The notes below the pieces were generated by a model, which saw only the letters and a program-made list of their open reading frames with translations, did not search any database and was not told where the DNA came from. Positions 18,452 through 27,222 of a DNA stretch of 64,000 bases are shown here, in pieces (the stretch's first letter is position 1; every line of letters begins with the position of its first letter). The DNA comes from Lachnospiraceae bacterium (GTDB lineage: Bacteria > Bacillota > Clostridia > Lachnospirales > Lachnospiraceae). Both the position numbers and the translations under genes were made by a program. Location of the stretch: contig JAFLTE010000001.1 of NCBI GenBank assembly GCA_022510565.1, forward strand, positions 248,001 to 312,000. The letters run 5' to 3'.

Positions 18452-19081
18452 TTACGCTGTATCCTTCGCCTTGCGCTCTTCTACGGCTCTTATCATACTT
18501 TGTCTGTCACTTTGATATATCTTTTCCAGTTGTTTGGAGCTGCCCACAAAAACCCACGGAAGTGTTTTCTGCACATACTCCAATATTGCATTAGCTTGCT
18601 TTTCGTTCTTTACCTTATACTGCGCCGCTTTGCCGTCTTTGGGCATGAAATGAATATAAGTCTCTTTTTTGAAGTATGGCGGCAATACGCTCACATTCAT
18701 ATACACCCATAACAAATCGGATGTCAAAAGAAAATTCGTCTTAGTCCCTGCGGCCAAAACATACTCTCTGCTTATCCGCACACCATATACAGGTGGTGTA
18801 CTGCGATAGAACTGCTCCACCTTTGCCAGATTCCCGCTCTGCGCACAGTATCTTTGCAAAGTTTTCTGACCAACGCCGCTCACCGGCAAGATAATGAGAA
18901 GCAGACCTGCAGCAAGAAAAACAAATGAGGCTATATACATCGACATATTTTGCGAGAAACCGTCCCCATTTTTTCTCCAATCATGTATTAAAGCCGCCAA
19001 ACCAAGACTGCCCATACCAACAGCGACAATACTTATAAACAAGTTCTTTCTCAGACTGATTAATCGAAGTTCTCTCAACAC
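18452..19081 (-). CDS. Unrecognised membrane protein, paralogue of the previous gene (short form)
   Basis: Not assigned to a known function. The 209 residues begin MLRELRLISLRKNLF, have two membrane helices (about 14-33 and 48-68) with only a short link between them, and then the same soluble domain as the 350-residue neighbour (QRYCAQSGNLAKVEQFYRS ... YQSDRQSMIRAVEERK). The conserved part also shares the SRxYxLxxGxKTxFLxxxDLLWxY pattern and a late LPWVxVGxS segment. Positive residues before the first helix put both termini inside the cell. The pairing of short and long forms suggests two subunits of one complex; that is inference. Confidence 0.75.
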   Translation of the reverse strand: MLRELRLISLRKNLFISIVAVGMGSLGLAALIHDWRKNGDGFSQNMSMYIASFVFLAAGLLLIILPVSGVGQKTLQRYCAQSGNLAKVEQFYRSTPPVYGVRISREYVLAAGTKTNFLLTSDLLWVYMNVSVLPPYFKKETYIHFMPKDGKAAQYKVKNEKQANAILEYVQKTLPWVFVGSSKQLEKIYQSDRQSMIRAVEERKAKDTA

Positions 19082-19103
19082 TATACACCCCTCCTCTACA
19101 AAC

Positions 19104-20924
19104 CTATATTTCCTCCATCATCATCGCCACGAACAAAGGCAGACCAAACCAGAAAATCAGCACATAGCGCGGCAGATAGGTGGGACCTAAAAGTACCGTC
19201 AGCCAGACAAGAATTACCATCAGATACGGAATTACCAAATGGTACTTTCTCCTATACAAAACATACGCAAACACGAATGCAATACCCCAGAAGATTCCGC
19301 CCGGTGAATACAGCATGGAGTAAATAGGTATTTTCTCCTGCGAAATCTCCAACGCAAGTTTTCTGTAGGCTTCATCCAGCCACGGAATCTTACTGTCACG
19401 AAATCCCGGCTCCTCCACCTCATAGCCGAAATACGAGCTGTCCTGATAGGTAAATGTAAATACCGTGTTGCCTGAGTAGACATCAATGACCGTGTCAGGA
19501 TACCAGAAACCGTAGGAATTTACAAGCCACGCGTTAATGTAAGAAAGCGGCTTTTTTAAGCCGATACGCATCCACAATCCGATATACTTTGATTTATCCG
19601 AGGCAAACGCCTGATTCTGAAAGTGTACCTTCACGGGGTCTGACAGCTTTGGATTATACAGGACAAGCGCCTCTTCCGGCAAGATCTCGTGTAATGCCGC
19701 AATATCTTCGGGTTCAAAAGCTTCTCGGTTAAACTTATATGTCCTTGCAAGCTGCTGTATGGGCACCGTGAGTATTTCCTGCTTCTCCCCGCCCTCAGCG
19801 TGAAGTGCTGCTGTAAGCCCGATATTTACCAGAAAATATGTTAAAAAAACCGCTGCAAGTAAAATTAATATTTTTTTCAAATATCTTTTATGATAAAGCA
19901 AAAGAACCAATGCCATAACCGCAAATGCATAGATGCCATTTTTGCGGAACAGCATCATGGTCACAGCACTCAATACAAAAAAAATCTCCTGTTTTCTTGA
20001 CGAAAAGAAATCTTCCGCGTTATTTCCCATATCCAATAGCGACAAAAGGAGCATCAAAAGTGCCACTGTAAATAGCGCATCCTTAGCGGAACATAGCGTA
20101 AACATGACGATAACGGGGAAAAAGGCAAAATAGAAAAGCGAAAGCAATCGTATTGCTCTGGAAACCCTTTTCTTACGCATAAACCAAAGTAAATAGGTAA
20201 ATCCACCTGCCACAATTATCATCTGTACAATCATATAGCAGGCAATCCCCAGATTGTACGAGTCCGTGACCTTGTGCACAGCACAGACAATCCCTCCAAG
20301 CATCAACACGTGAACAAGGGGATGGTGCGTGTTAAATGTCCTGGATGCCACTTGCACCCATTCCTCCTGGGCATCATAAACAAAAAAGCCGGGGTACACG
20401 GCAAGCAGCATCGGCAGCCAGCAGAAAAGCAAAAAAAGAAAAGTCAGGACATTCGCATACTTTGCCGCTTTCGCCGGTGTGTCCGGCAGTTTGATATGTT
20501 CAGACAATCTTCTCTTGCGCTCTTCCATTCCTCCCAAAAAGTTCCAAAATTTCCGTATCAGAATCGTAAAAAGGCAAGTCAAAATCGGCAGGGATACCCA
20601 CAACTTCCAATCCTTAAAGTTCACATTGCCTTCGTCTTCCAAACGAACCCCGAATAACATCGCTGTAGTAAAAAAGAAGGACAAGACCGCCGCAATCTTC
20701 CAGCCTCTCATGTCGCTTAAGTCAATGGTATGCAGTGACAAATCGACCGCATACAGGCACAAAATCCACACAAAAACAGAGAAAATACTGTTGGTAAATC
20801 CGAGTGTATTTTCTTTCAGATTAAGCATCTGGGGAAAGCAAAGCGTCCCCGCCGTCGCAATTAGGAAAGCCACTGTATTTAATTTCAGCTTTATACTAAA
20901 TTCCTTATCATTCATCATCTGCAT
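19104..20924 (-). CDS. DUF6020-like polytopic membrane protein, probable GT-C transferase
   Basis: A 606-residue protein with about twelve membrane helices. The loop after the early helices reads YPGFFVYDAQEEWVQ and then FNTHHPLVHVLMLG; an acidic residue and an HHP segment in a first large loop is the pattern of the DUF6020 proteins and of lipid-phosphate-sugar using GT-C enzymes generally. It would act outside the membrane with an undecaprenyl-phosphate sugar. The ATG at 20924 lies inside the end of the ArnC-like GT2 gene (17-base overlap), so it is coupled to the enzyme that could supply its lipid-linked donor. Substrate unknown. Confidence 0.65.
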   Translation of the reverse strand: MQMMNDKEFSIKLKLNTVAFLIATAGTLCFPQMLNLKENTLGFTNSIFSVFVWILCLYAVDLSLHTIDLSDMRGWKIAAVLSFFFTTAMLFGVRLEDEGNVNFKDWKLWVSLPILTCLFTILIRKFWNFLGGMEERKRRLSEHIKLPDTPAKAAKYANVLTFLFLLFCWLPMLLAVYPGFFVYDAQEEWVQVASRTFNTHHPLVHVLMLGGIVCAVHKVTDSYNLGIACYMIVQMIIVAGGFTYLLWFMRKKRVSRAIRLLSLFYFAFFPVIVMFTLCSAKDALFTVALLMLLLSLLDMGNNAEDFFSSRKQEIFFVLSAVTMMLFRKNGIYAFAVMALVLLLYHKRYLKKILILLAAVFLTYFLVNIGLTAALHAEGGEKQEILTVPIQQLARTYKFNREAFEPEDIAALHEILPEEALVLYNPKLSDPVKVHFQNQAFASDKSKYIGLWMRIGLKKPLSYINAWLVNSYGFWYPDTVIDVYSGNTVFTFTYQDSSYFGYEVEEPGFRDSKIPWLDEAYRKLALEISQEKIPIYSMLYSPGGIFWGIAFVFAYVLYRRKYHLVIPYLMVILVWLTVLLGPTYLPRYVLIFWFGLPLFVAMMMEEI

Positions 20925-21846
20925 TGAGACATTCCTTAATTACGTATTGGGGGGAATTATTGAGAGAAATATATATTCGCCCGACATACTCCCCGATCAA
21001 ACCGAGCATCAGCATAATCATGCCTCCGATAAAAACCAGTGCCGCCATAATTGCACTGAATCCTATAGGTACATTTGGGTTTACAAATTTCTTCACCACC
21101 GTGTAGAATCCGTACAGAAATCCCGCACAGGCAGTCAGACAGCCTAATGCCGTGGCAATTCGCAGCGGTTTGATGCTGAATGCCGTAAAGCCGTTGAACC
21201 ACAGCCCAAACAGTTTCCCAATCGTATACCCGGAAGTTCCCGTTTCCCTTTCACGATGTGTCACTTCTACATTGGCAATCTTCTTCGTGGTGCGAAGCAC
21301 AAGCCCAATCACATACGGATACGGGTTCGTACAGCGAAGCATCTCGTCCACCACATATTTTCTCACGGCAAAATAACTGGACAAATATAAGTCCTTGGGC
21401 TTTCCGAGCATCACTCTCGTCATAAGCTCATTGATTTTACTACCAAAATTGCGAAATCCCGAGTGCTGCTTTCTGGTATATTTTGCATAAACTGCGTCGT
21501 ATCCTTCATCAATTTTTTCAAGCAGCTTTCCAACCTCACTTGCCGGAGTCTGACCGTCATCGTCCAGACAGACTACCACGTCTCCATGTACATAACGAAA
21601 GCCTGCCATAAGTGCTGCGTGCTGTCCGAAGTTTCTGGACAGATTAATGCCGCATATATCCTGACGTTTTGCGCACAATGAGCGAATCACTTCGTAGGTA
21701 TCATCAGGTGATGAGTCATTGACAAGTACAATCTCATACTCACACCCACCCAAGACTTTCATCGTCGCATCGATTTCTTCCACAACCTTATTAAGCGTCT
21801 GCTCCGAACGATAGCACGGTATTACAAAACTGACAAGTTTACCCAT
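20908..21846 (-). CDS. ArnC/DPM1-like undecaprenyl-phosphate glycosyltransferase (GT2)
   Basis: From the chosen start 312 residues: a GT-A domain beginning MGKLVSFVIPCYRSE, the metal-binding CLDDDGQ, the SRNFGQHAALMAG segment typical of polyprenyl-phosphate sugar transferases, and two C-terminal membrane helices (about 225-248 and 262-288). The family (ArnC, GtrB, DPM1) loads one sugar onto undecaprenyl phosphate. ArnC-type enzymes take 4-amino-4-deoxy sugars, which fits the neighbouring aminotransferase and acetyltransferase. An earlier in-frame start at 21891 overlaps the GNAT gene; the ATG at 21846 with GGAGAG 5 bases upstream is preferred. Confidence 0.85.
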   Translation of the reverse strand: MGKLVSFVIPCYRSEQTLNKVVEEIDATMKVLGGCEYEIVLVNDSSPDDTYEVIRSLCAKRQDICGINLSRNFGQHAALMAGFRYVHGDVVVCLDDDGQTPASEVGKLLEKIDEGYDAVYAKYTRKQHSGFRNFGSKINELMTRVMLGKPKDLYLSSYFAVRKYVVDEMLRCTNPYPYVIGLVLRTTKKIANVEVTHRERETGTSGYTIGKLFGLWFNGFTAFSIKPLRIATALGCLTACAGFLYGFYTVVKKFVNPNVPIGFSAIMAALVFIGGMIMLMLGLIGEYVGRIYISLNNSPQYVIKECLNADDE

Positions 21847-21860
21847 CTCTTCTCTCCATT

Positions 21861-22397
21861 CTAAACATGTTGTCCGTTTATCTCTTCCCATCTGCGACGC
21901 TCGATCTCCATAAAGCAGACCTTGCGCTCTCCCTGCATTGTCGTTACTGTCTCTGTGCGCTCCGCTATACGAAATCCGGCGCGCTCATAACTTTTCCCGG
22001 CTCCGATATTATCCGCCAGAAATCGCAGATATATTTTATTAAGATGAAGCTTCGTAAAAGCATATACAAGCGCCTCTTTCGCTGCAGCCGTACCGTAGCC
22101 GCAGCCCAGTGCATCTTCTTCTCCAATGAAGATTCCGTACTCCGCGGAACCTTGTTCCCTGTCTATATCCCGCAAATAGACACTTCCTATCTCCCTGCCG
22201 TCAGTCAGACAGATAATGAACTGTGCCACATGCCCGGTCTCGACCTGATTATGGAGCCAAGATAAATGCCCTTCTCTTGTAAACAGTTCCTGATAGATAA
22301 AATTCTTTCTCACAAAGTCCTGGTTGCGCCATGTGATAATCTTATCCGTATCATCGATATTCATCGGACGCAAGTGTACTGTAGCATCTGCTGCCAT
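21861..22397 (-). CDS. GNAT N-acetyltransferase, probable 4-amino sugar acetyltransferase
   Basis: A 178-residue GNAT enzyme. It starts with HLRPMNIDDTDKIITWRN, has the acetyl-CoA loop GCGYGTAAAKEAL (98-110), and the late NIGAGKSYERAGF helix of the RimJ/RimL-like branch. It moves an acetyl group from acetyl-CoA to an amine. Two roles are possible: acetylating the sugar made by the RffA-like aminotransferase two genes upstream (a WecD-like role), or the missing PseH step of the pseudaminic acid route whose other genes lie at 37807-50625. The first is favoured by position, the second by the absence of any other GNAT in the window. Confidence 0.8.
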   Translation of the reverse strand: MAADATVHLRPMNIDDTDKIITWRNQDFVRKNFIYQELFTREGHLSWLHNQVETGHVAQFIICLTDGREIGSVYLRDIDREQGSAEYGIFIGEEDALGCGYGTAAAKEALVYAFTKLHLNKIYLRFLADNIGAGKSYERAGFRIAERTETVTTMQGERKVCFMEIERRRWEEINGQHV

Positions 22398-22435
22398 ACG
22401 GTATTAATCTCCTTAAGTCCTGTCCACTCACAACA

Positions 22436-24280
22436 CTACTGCCCGGTAATGCGGTATACCAGATAGTTATCGTCAATAAGATCTATACATTCCAATTCGG
22501 CCTCAACGCCCTGTGCCCGGTAGAAATCCATAAACTCAGACTCACGTCCGCACAGTACCTCCTCCTGAGATATAATCAGATATACGTCATCTCTATTCAA
22601 CAGCGCATCACCAGCAGAATCAATATCATATTGCTGCAGTTTCTCGCGGTAGAGCGGGCTCTTACACATCCAGCCGCCCATAATATCATAATTGGCATAG
22701 CTGTTGTCCACATCCGCAAACATCCGCCGTGAAAAATACACTGTAGAATACACGTCTTCCAGATAGAAACACTCTTTATGCTCCCTGCAATAAGTGTCGA
22801 TGGCATACCAACCTGCATTCATCTGTGCACGTGCATCCTGATTGCTTCGTGTATTCGTCACACTTCCCACCATACCGCCTACCGTAATCAGTACAAAAAG
22901 TGCTCCCAAACCATACTTCATATAGGGGATGGCACCGCCCCTTTTCCCCCGGCGACATATGTCACACAGCTCCCGAGAAAGCATCGCCGCAAGCAAGGCG
23001 AACTCCACCAGATACAAGGAGTGGGTAATCCGCTCCGGCTCACGCTCTCTCATCAAAATAAACATCCATATCGCGGTCCGCACAAAGCCAAGCAGAATAA
23101 GCTGCCAGATAAAAGCAAATCTACGCTTATCCCTCTTATCCGAAGCCTGCCCGTTCTCTGTCACATCATTCCTCAGATACGCCAAATATCCCGCCACAAA
23201 AACCGCCGCATATGCCCAGAATACCATGACGTGATACGGTGCATCCTGACCGTGAGTCAGCCGGTAAATATACGCGTAAAGTTTGTCGCGCATGGTCGCG
23301 CCCCAGTCTTTGGAGCTTCTCAATGTACCCGTGGCATAATCTGCCACTTTCGTAAGAAGCTCTGTGTCTATCTCATCATCCAATCCAAAATTATAATTAT
23401 TAAGCAGTGTTTGCTGATAAGGCATAACACCGAGCTGCGTCAGGTCCTCACTGTAGCTTTCATCCGTAATCAGCTGCGGATAAAAATCGTAGACTGTGGT
23501 TCTGGCATCAAAAAACTGTCGAAAATCCCTCCACTCGGGACTGCCGTATGCCGCGTAGTCCACCACGCCTGCCATCAACATTCCTCCAAGCATCATGCCC
23601 AGTACCGCGCCGTATTTACACAGATTTTCTTTCGTCCATATTTTCTTTTTCCACGTCAGACGATATAATCCGCCCAGACAGATAAAAGGAAATGTCAGTA
23701 AAAGCATTTCCGAGCGCAGCATATATGCCGTGATGACAAGTGAAATCGCCATACTGTTTTTTTCTATAAATTGTTGTATACCCAGTCCCTCATCTGTTGT
23801 TACAAACAAAAAAATAGCTGTCGCAGACAACATTGCACAAGTGATTGTATACTGCACATTTACAAGATGGGATAAGCATATCCCCCACTGAAATAAGGAC
23901 AGCATGAGCATAAGCAAAATTTTAGCGCCGAACGTCCTTCTTCCGTCACGCCGCAAGACACCGTCCCATAGGTCACACAGCCGCACGCCAATCAGATACA
24001 GGCATCCGAACTGACATAGGCATAAAAACAGACCGTACCACGGAACCGTCCCCCATATCTTATAGCACGTTGCAATCAATGCACCCAATAGATAGAGCGT
24101 CTGCATATTGTGTCCGTCAGGAACTCCTGTGTATACTCCTGCCATAATATCGAGCATCATGGTGTCGTCGTTTAAGTCGTAATAGAAATCGAAAAAAATG
24201 CCCATTAAGAGTACATTGAGCGCCATGACCGCCAACGTCAATATGCAGTTTCCGTATTTATTTAATATCTTATCACGCAT
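22436..24280 (-). CDS. Polytopic membrane protein, GT-C-like, function unassigned
   Basis: A 614-residue protein with about eleven membrane helices. The first extracytoplasmic loop carries YDLNDDTMMLDIMAGVYTG with adjacent acidic residues followed by PDGHN, a layout like the acidic catalytic loop of GT-C enzymes; the C-terminal 90 residues form a soluble domain. It probably transfers or modifies sugars on the outer membrane face, but no named family is certain. It overlaps the end of the RffA-like gene by 8 bases and is followed by the GNAT, so it belongs to that module. Alternative: a membrane protein that recognises the acceptor glycan. Confidence 0.7.
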   Translation of the reverse strand: MRDKILNKYGNCILTLAVMALNVLLMGIFFDFYYDLNDDTMMLDIMAGVYTGVPDGHNMQTLYLLGALIATCYKIWGTVPWYGLFLCLCQFGCLYLIGVRLCDLWDGVLRRDGRRTFGAKILLMLMLSLFQWGICLSHLVNVQYTITCAMLSATAIFLFVTTDEGLGIQQFIEKNSMAISLVITAYMLRSEMLLLTFPFICLGGLYRLTWKKKIWTKENLCKYGAVLGMMLGGMLMAGVVDYAAYGSPEWRDFRQFFDARTTVYDFYPQLITDESYSEDLTQLGVMPYQQTLLNNYNFGLDDEIDTELLTKVADYATGTLRSSKDWGATMRDKLYAYIYRLTHGQDAPYHVMVFWAYAAVFVAGYLAYLRNDVTENGQASDKRDKRRFAFIWQLILLGFVRTAIWMFILMREREPERITHSLYLVEFALLAAMLSRELCDICRRGKRGGAIPYMKYGLGALFVLITVGGMVGSVTNTRSNQDARAQMNAGWYAIDTYCREHKECFYLEDVYSTVYFSRRMFADVDNSYANYDIMGGWMCKSPLYREKLQQYDIDSAGDALLNRDDVYLIISQEEVLCGRESEFMDFYRAQGVEAELECIDLIDDNYLVYRITGQ

Positions 24281-25406
24281 TTCGATAGAACGCCTTCACC
24301 TGCTCCGCAATATACTCTGTCTCATCTGCCGTCAATGTATAGAACATGGGCAGACGAAGCAGCCTCTCACTCTCTTTGGTCGTATATTTATCTTCCCCGT
24401 GAAATCTTCCGAATTTGAGTCCTGCCGGGGCTGAATGTAACGGCACATAATGAAATACCGACAGAATATCCTGTTTCTTCAAGAAGTCTATAAGCCTGCT
24501 TCTCTCTTCCATGTCCCTTGTCTTGATATAAAACATATGGGCGTTATGCTCACAATGCTCAGGTATATACGGAAGCTCAATTTTCTCTGCCTCGGCCAGA
24601 GGTGTAAGCAGCCCCCTATACTGATTCCATCTGTCCATCCTCGCCTGTGTTATTTCCTTTGCGAGCTCCAGCTGCGCATACAGATAAGCGGCGTTCATGT
24701 CGCTGGGCAGATAAGAGGAACCATAATTCTGCCAACGGTACTTGTCCACCTGACCTCTGTAATACTTACTTCTGTCAGTACCTTTTTCACGGTAAATCTC
24801 AGCATTCTCGATATATTTTTCATCACGTATGAGGAGCGCACCACCCTCACCCATACTGAAATTCTTCGTCTCATGGAAGCTGAAACATCCGAAATCACCG
24901 AATGTGCCAAGCGCTTTACCTTTATAGGATGCCATGATACCCTGGGCAGCATCCTCAACTACCATCAGGTTATGCCGCTTTGCAATGTCCATGATGGTAT
25001 CCATCTCACAACCCACGCCTGCATAGTGTACCGGTGCGATTGCCCGTGTCCGCTCCGTAACGGCATCCTCAATCAGTTTTTCATCGATATTCATCGTGTC
25101 AGGGCGTATGTCCACAAAAACAGCTGTCGCACCCCGCAGCACGAAAGCGTCCGCCGTGGACACAAAGGTATAAGAAGGAAGAATCACTTCATCTCCTTCT
25201 TTGATATCCGCAAGAAGCGCTGCCAGCTCCGTAGCGTGAGTACAAGATGTGGTAAGCAGGCACTTCGCTGTACCGGTCTGCGCCTCAATCCATTCGCTGC
25301 ACTTCTTGGTAAAGGGACCGTCGCCACAGATTTTCTGATTCTCGACAGCCTCTTTCATATATTCGATTTCTTTTCCCGTGTAGGGAGGTACGTTGAAGTT
25401 GATCAT
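24273..25406 (-). CDS. rffA: dTDP-4-amino-4,6-dideoxygalactose transaminase-like (RffA/WecE)
   Basis: From the chosen ATG the protein is 377 residues and follows WecE/RffA throughout: MINFNVPPYTGKE, the VVEDAAQGIMASYKG segment, and the PLP lysine Lys181 in SFHETKNFSMGEGG. The family aminates dTDP-4-keto-6-deoxy-glucose to dTDP-Fuc4N with glutamate. No rmlA/rmlB genes for the dTDP precursor are in the window. An in-frame start at 25427 exists, but the ATG at 25406 has GGAG 8 bases upstream. It is the first gene after a strong promoter (25443-25471) and leads a module with a GNAT, an ArnC-like GT2 and two GT-C-like proteins. Confidence 0.88.
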   Translation of the reverse strand: MINFNVPPYTGKEIEYMKEAVENQKICGDGPFTKKCSEWIEAQTGTAKCLLTTSCTHATELAALLADIKEGDEVILPSYTFVSTADAFVLRGATAVFVDIRPDTMNIDEKLIEDAVTERTRAIAPVHYAGVGCEMDTIMDIAKRHNLMVVEDAAQGIMASYKGKALGTFGDFGCFSFHETKNFSMGEGGALLIRDEKYIENAEIYREKGTDRSKYYRGQVDKYRWQNYGSSYLPSDMNAAYLYAQLELAKEITQARMDRWNQYRGLLTPLAEAEKIELPYIPEHCEHNAHMFYIKTRDMEERSRLIDFLKKQDILSVFHYVPLHSAPAGLKFGRFHGEDKYTTKESERLLRLPMFYTLTADETEYIAEQVKAFYRNA

Positions 25407-25442
25407 TGTGAATCTCCATAATTTCATTTACAGTGCAGCTCG

Positions 25443-25471
25443 ATTATACCATATATATATCATTCTGTCAC
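25443..25471 (-). promoter_or_regulatory. Strong extended -10 promoter before the rffA-like module
   Basis: On the minus strand GTGACA (25471-25466, five of six matches to the -35 consensus), 17 bases, then a perfect TATAAT (25448-25443) preceded by TGG. The -35 and part of the spacer lie in the last codons of the upstream gene, whose stop is at 25460. Transcription start near 25437, about 30 bases before the ATG. Confidence 0.7.
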
Positions 25472-27220
25472 ATAAACTACATAACGCCCGTTGCTGAATG
25501 ATTCGCAGTAAGAGTGCTCGTTCATATAGACGATAAGCATCTGCAGTTTCCTATCTGCATCCAGCGCATCCTTGTCCGTTCCGAACCAGTTCATACCATC
25601 CGCATCCTCATTCAGATAAGCTGCGATAGGTGAAGCGACGATAATCACCGGAGGCTCTGTCAACTGCGCCATATCCCGCTCATACTCCACCATGCGATAG
25701 GAGTCCAAATCCGGCCAGAACGTGGATAATGCCGGAGGCATATCCAACAGATAACCAAGCCCCGGAAGCTCCCCGTATAAAATAACTTCCCGCCCCGACA
25801 GCTCCGCGCTCTGTACATATTGCATCAACTCTTCAAGCCATGCGGCATTATCTTTATTGGTGTAAATACCTGCCACTTTGGGCGACATTGTCAGCACTGT
25901 GTCGCGCGCTTCGCCCTCCACGCCGTCCTGAAAAGCAAATGACATATGAAAGCCCGTGCTTTGCACAAGAATAAATACAATCAGAAGAACAAAGGGCACT
26001 TTCCACACGAAGGATTTGGGCTTTACAACCCACAACAGAAACGGCACGGCAAGAAATAAATTATTGATTATCGGATACAAATCATTATTACTGCCCAGCG
26101 GTGTCACAAATATCTGCACCAACACCAAAACCGCCAGTAATTTCTGTTCTGTTCCCATGTTCTTCTTAATCAGACAATACACCGCCGCAAAAACAGCCAC
26201 CAACAGTAAAATCACTGCAGGATAATACATACTTCTGTACTCATAATAATGAAAGTTGAATACGCCCTTGCCCCAATAGAAACGCAGGAGCACCAAAAGC
26301 ACTGCAATATAGACCGCCTTGCACGCATATACTACACCGCGTTTATCTCCGAAAATCCTACGCTGCACTGCAAAGAGCAGCCATCCTCCTATCATACAGA
26401 TTCCCGCAAAAACAAGCCAAAAGAGGCCGACTGCATAATCCCCGAACATCCCCGCCACCATAGCGGTAGGTTTATAGTCCACCGCCTGCTCGGTCATGGC
26501 AAACATGGTCTGTACCATGGCAGGATATGCACCGATTCCGTATTTGATGCAGATTACAGCAAAAGGTACCCCAAATCCGACGACATAACCCAAAACACAC
26601 CATAGCGTATCCCAAACAGTCTTCTTGAATGTTCTTCCGCAGACATACGCACCGTACCACAATGCCACGATAAACGCTGCCTGCACCACATTGGGCATCC
26701 TCACCGCCACATTAGCGCCCAGACAGATTCCCGCCGCTATATAATATTTCCGATTGTCTTTCAGAATACCGCCGTATAACAGCAGCATTCCCACGGACAT
26801 TAGAAGATAAGTGAGATAATTGTACAAAATGACAGAGGGACACCAGCACAGTCCCAGCGCAATCCATTCCCCGATAAAAACAAGCGGCGCGGGAATTTTC
26901 TTTCGCATAATCAGGTATACTGCCAACGCAATAACCGACTGTATAAGTGCGGTGTAGAAATATATCCCCGGCAGAGTGTCGCCCAAGGGAAGATGCATCA
27001 GCAGATATCCCACCACATTGGCAAGAAAAGTCGCCACCATCCATGTGCCGTCCATGGATGCAAAATATTGGAAATTGGCCAGACTGTAAGTGGTATCCGC
27101 TACATCCAATCCCTGATTTACAAGAACGAGCGGATAGAACACCAGCAGGACAATAAACACTCCGTTCTCTATATAATTTTTAAAGGCCGCGTTCTTTGTC
27201 ATGTCTGTATTCATATCCAA
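25460..27220 (-). CDS. Polytopic membrane protein, GT39/GT-C-like
   Basis: A 586-residue protein with about ten to eleven membrane helices and a soluble C-terminal domain of about 150 residues. The first outer loop has QGLDVADTTYSLANFQ with an acidic residue near the membrane, the usual place of the GT-C catalytic Asp, and LPGIYFYTALIQS follows. It likely moves a sugar from an undecaprenyl-phosphate carrier onto an external acceptor. It ends the unit ABC transporter-GtrA-acyltransferase-GT-C. The gene starts 2 bases after the stop of the acyltransferase. The sugar and acceptor are unknown. Confidence 0.7.
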   Translation of the reverse strand: MDMNTDMTKNAAFKNYIENGVFIVLLVFYPLVLVNQGLDVADTTYSLANFQYFASMDGTWMVATFLANVVGYLLMHLPLGDTLPGIYFYTALIQSVIALAVYLIMRKKIPAPLVFIGEWIALGLCWCPSVILYNYLTYLLMSVGMLLLYGGILKDNRKYYIAAGICLGANVAVRMPNVVQAAFIVALWYGAYVCGRTFKKTVWDTLWCVLGYVVGFGVPFAVICIKYGIGAYPAMVQTMFAMTEQAVDYKPTAMVAGMFGDYAVGLFWLVFAGICMIGGWLLFAVQRRIFGDKRGVVYACKAVYIAVLLVLLRFYWGKGVFNFHYYEYRSMYYPAVILLLVAVFAAVYCLIKKNMGTEQKLLAVLVLVQIFVTPLGSNNDLYPIINNLFLAVPFLLWVVKPKSFVWKVPFVLLIVFILVQSTGFHMSFAFQDGVEGEARDTVLTMSPKVAGIYTNKDNAAWLEELMQYVQSAELSGREVILYGELPGLGYLLDMPPALSTFWPDLDSYRMVEYERDMAQLTEPPVIIVASPIAAYLNEDADGMNWFGTDKDALDADRKLQMLIVYMNEHSYCESFSNGRYVVYVTE

Positions 27221-27222
27221 AT

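Noticed and set aside
23519-23527. TGTCGAA-like sequence as a Spo0A box
   Set aside because: It is inside a coding region far from any promoter; no such box was seen near the promoters of this locus.
24450-25421. Plus-strand open frame of 323 codons opposite the rffA-like gene
   Set aside because: It mirrors the strongly conserved aminotransferase frame and shows no recognisable domain; similar antisense frames at 22778-23668 and 34235-34481 were rejected for the same reason.
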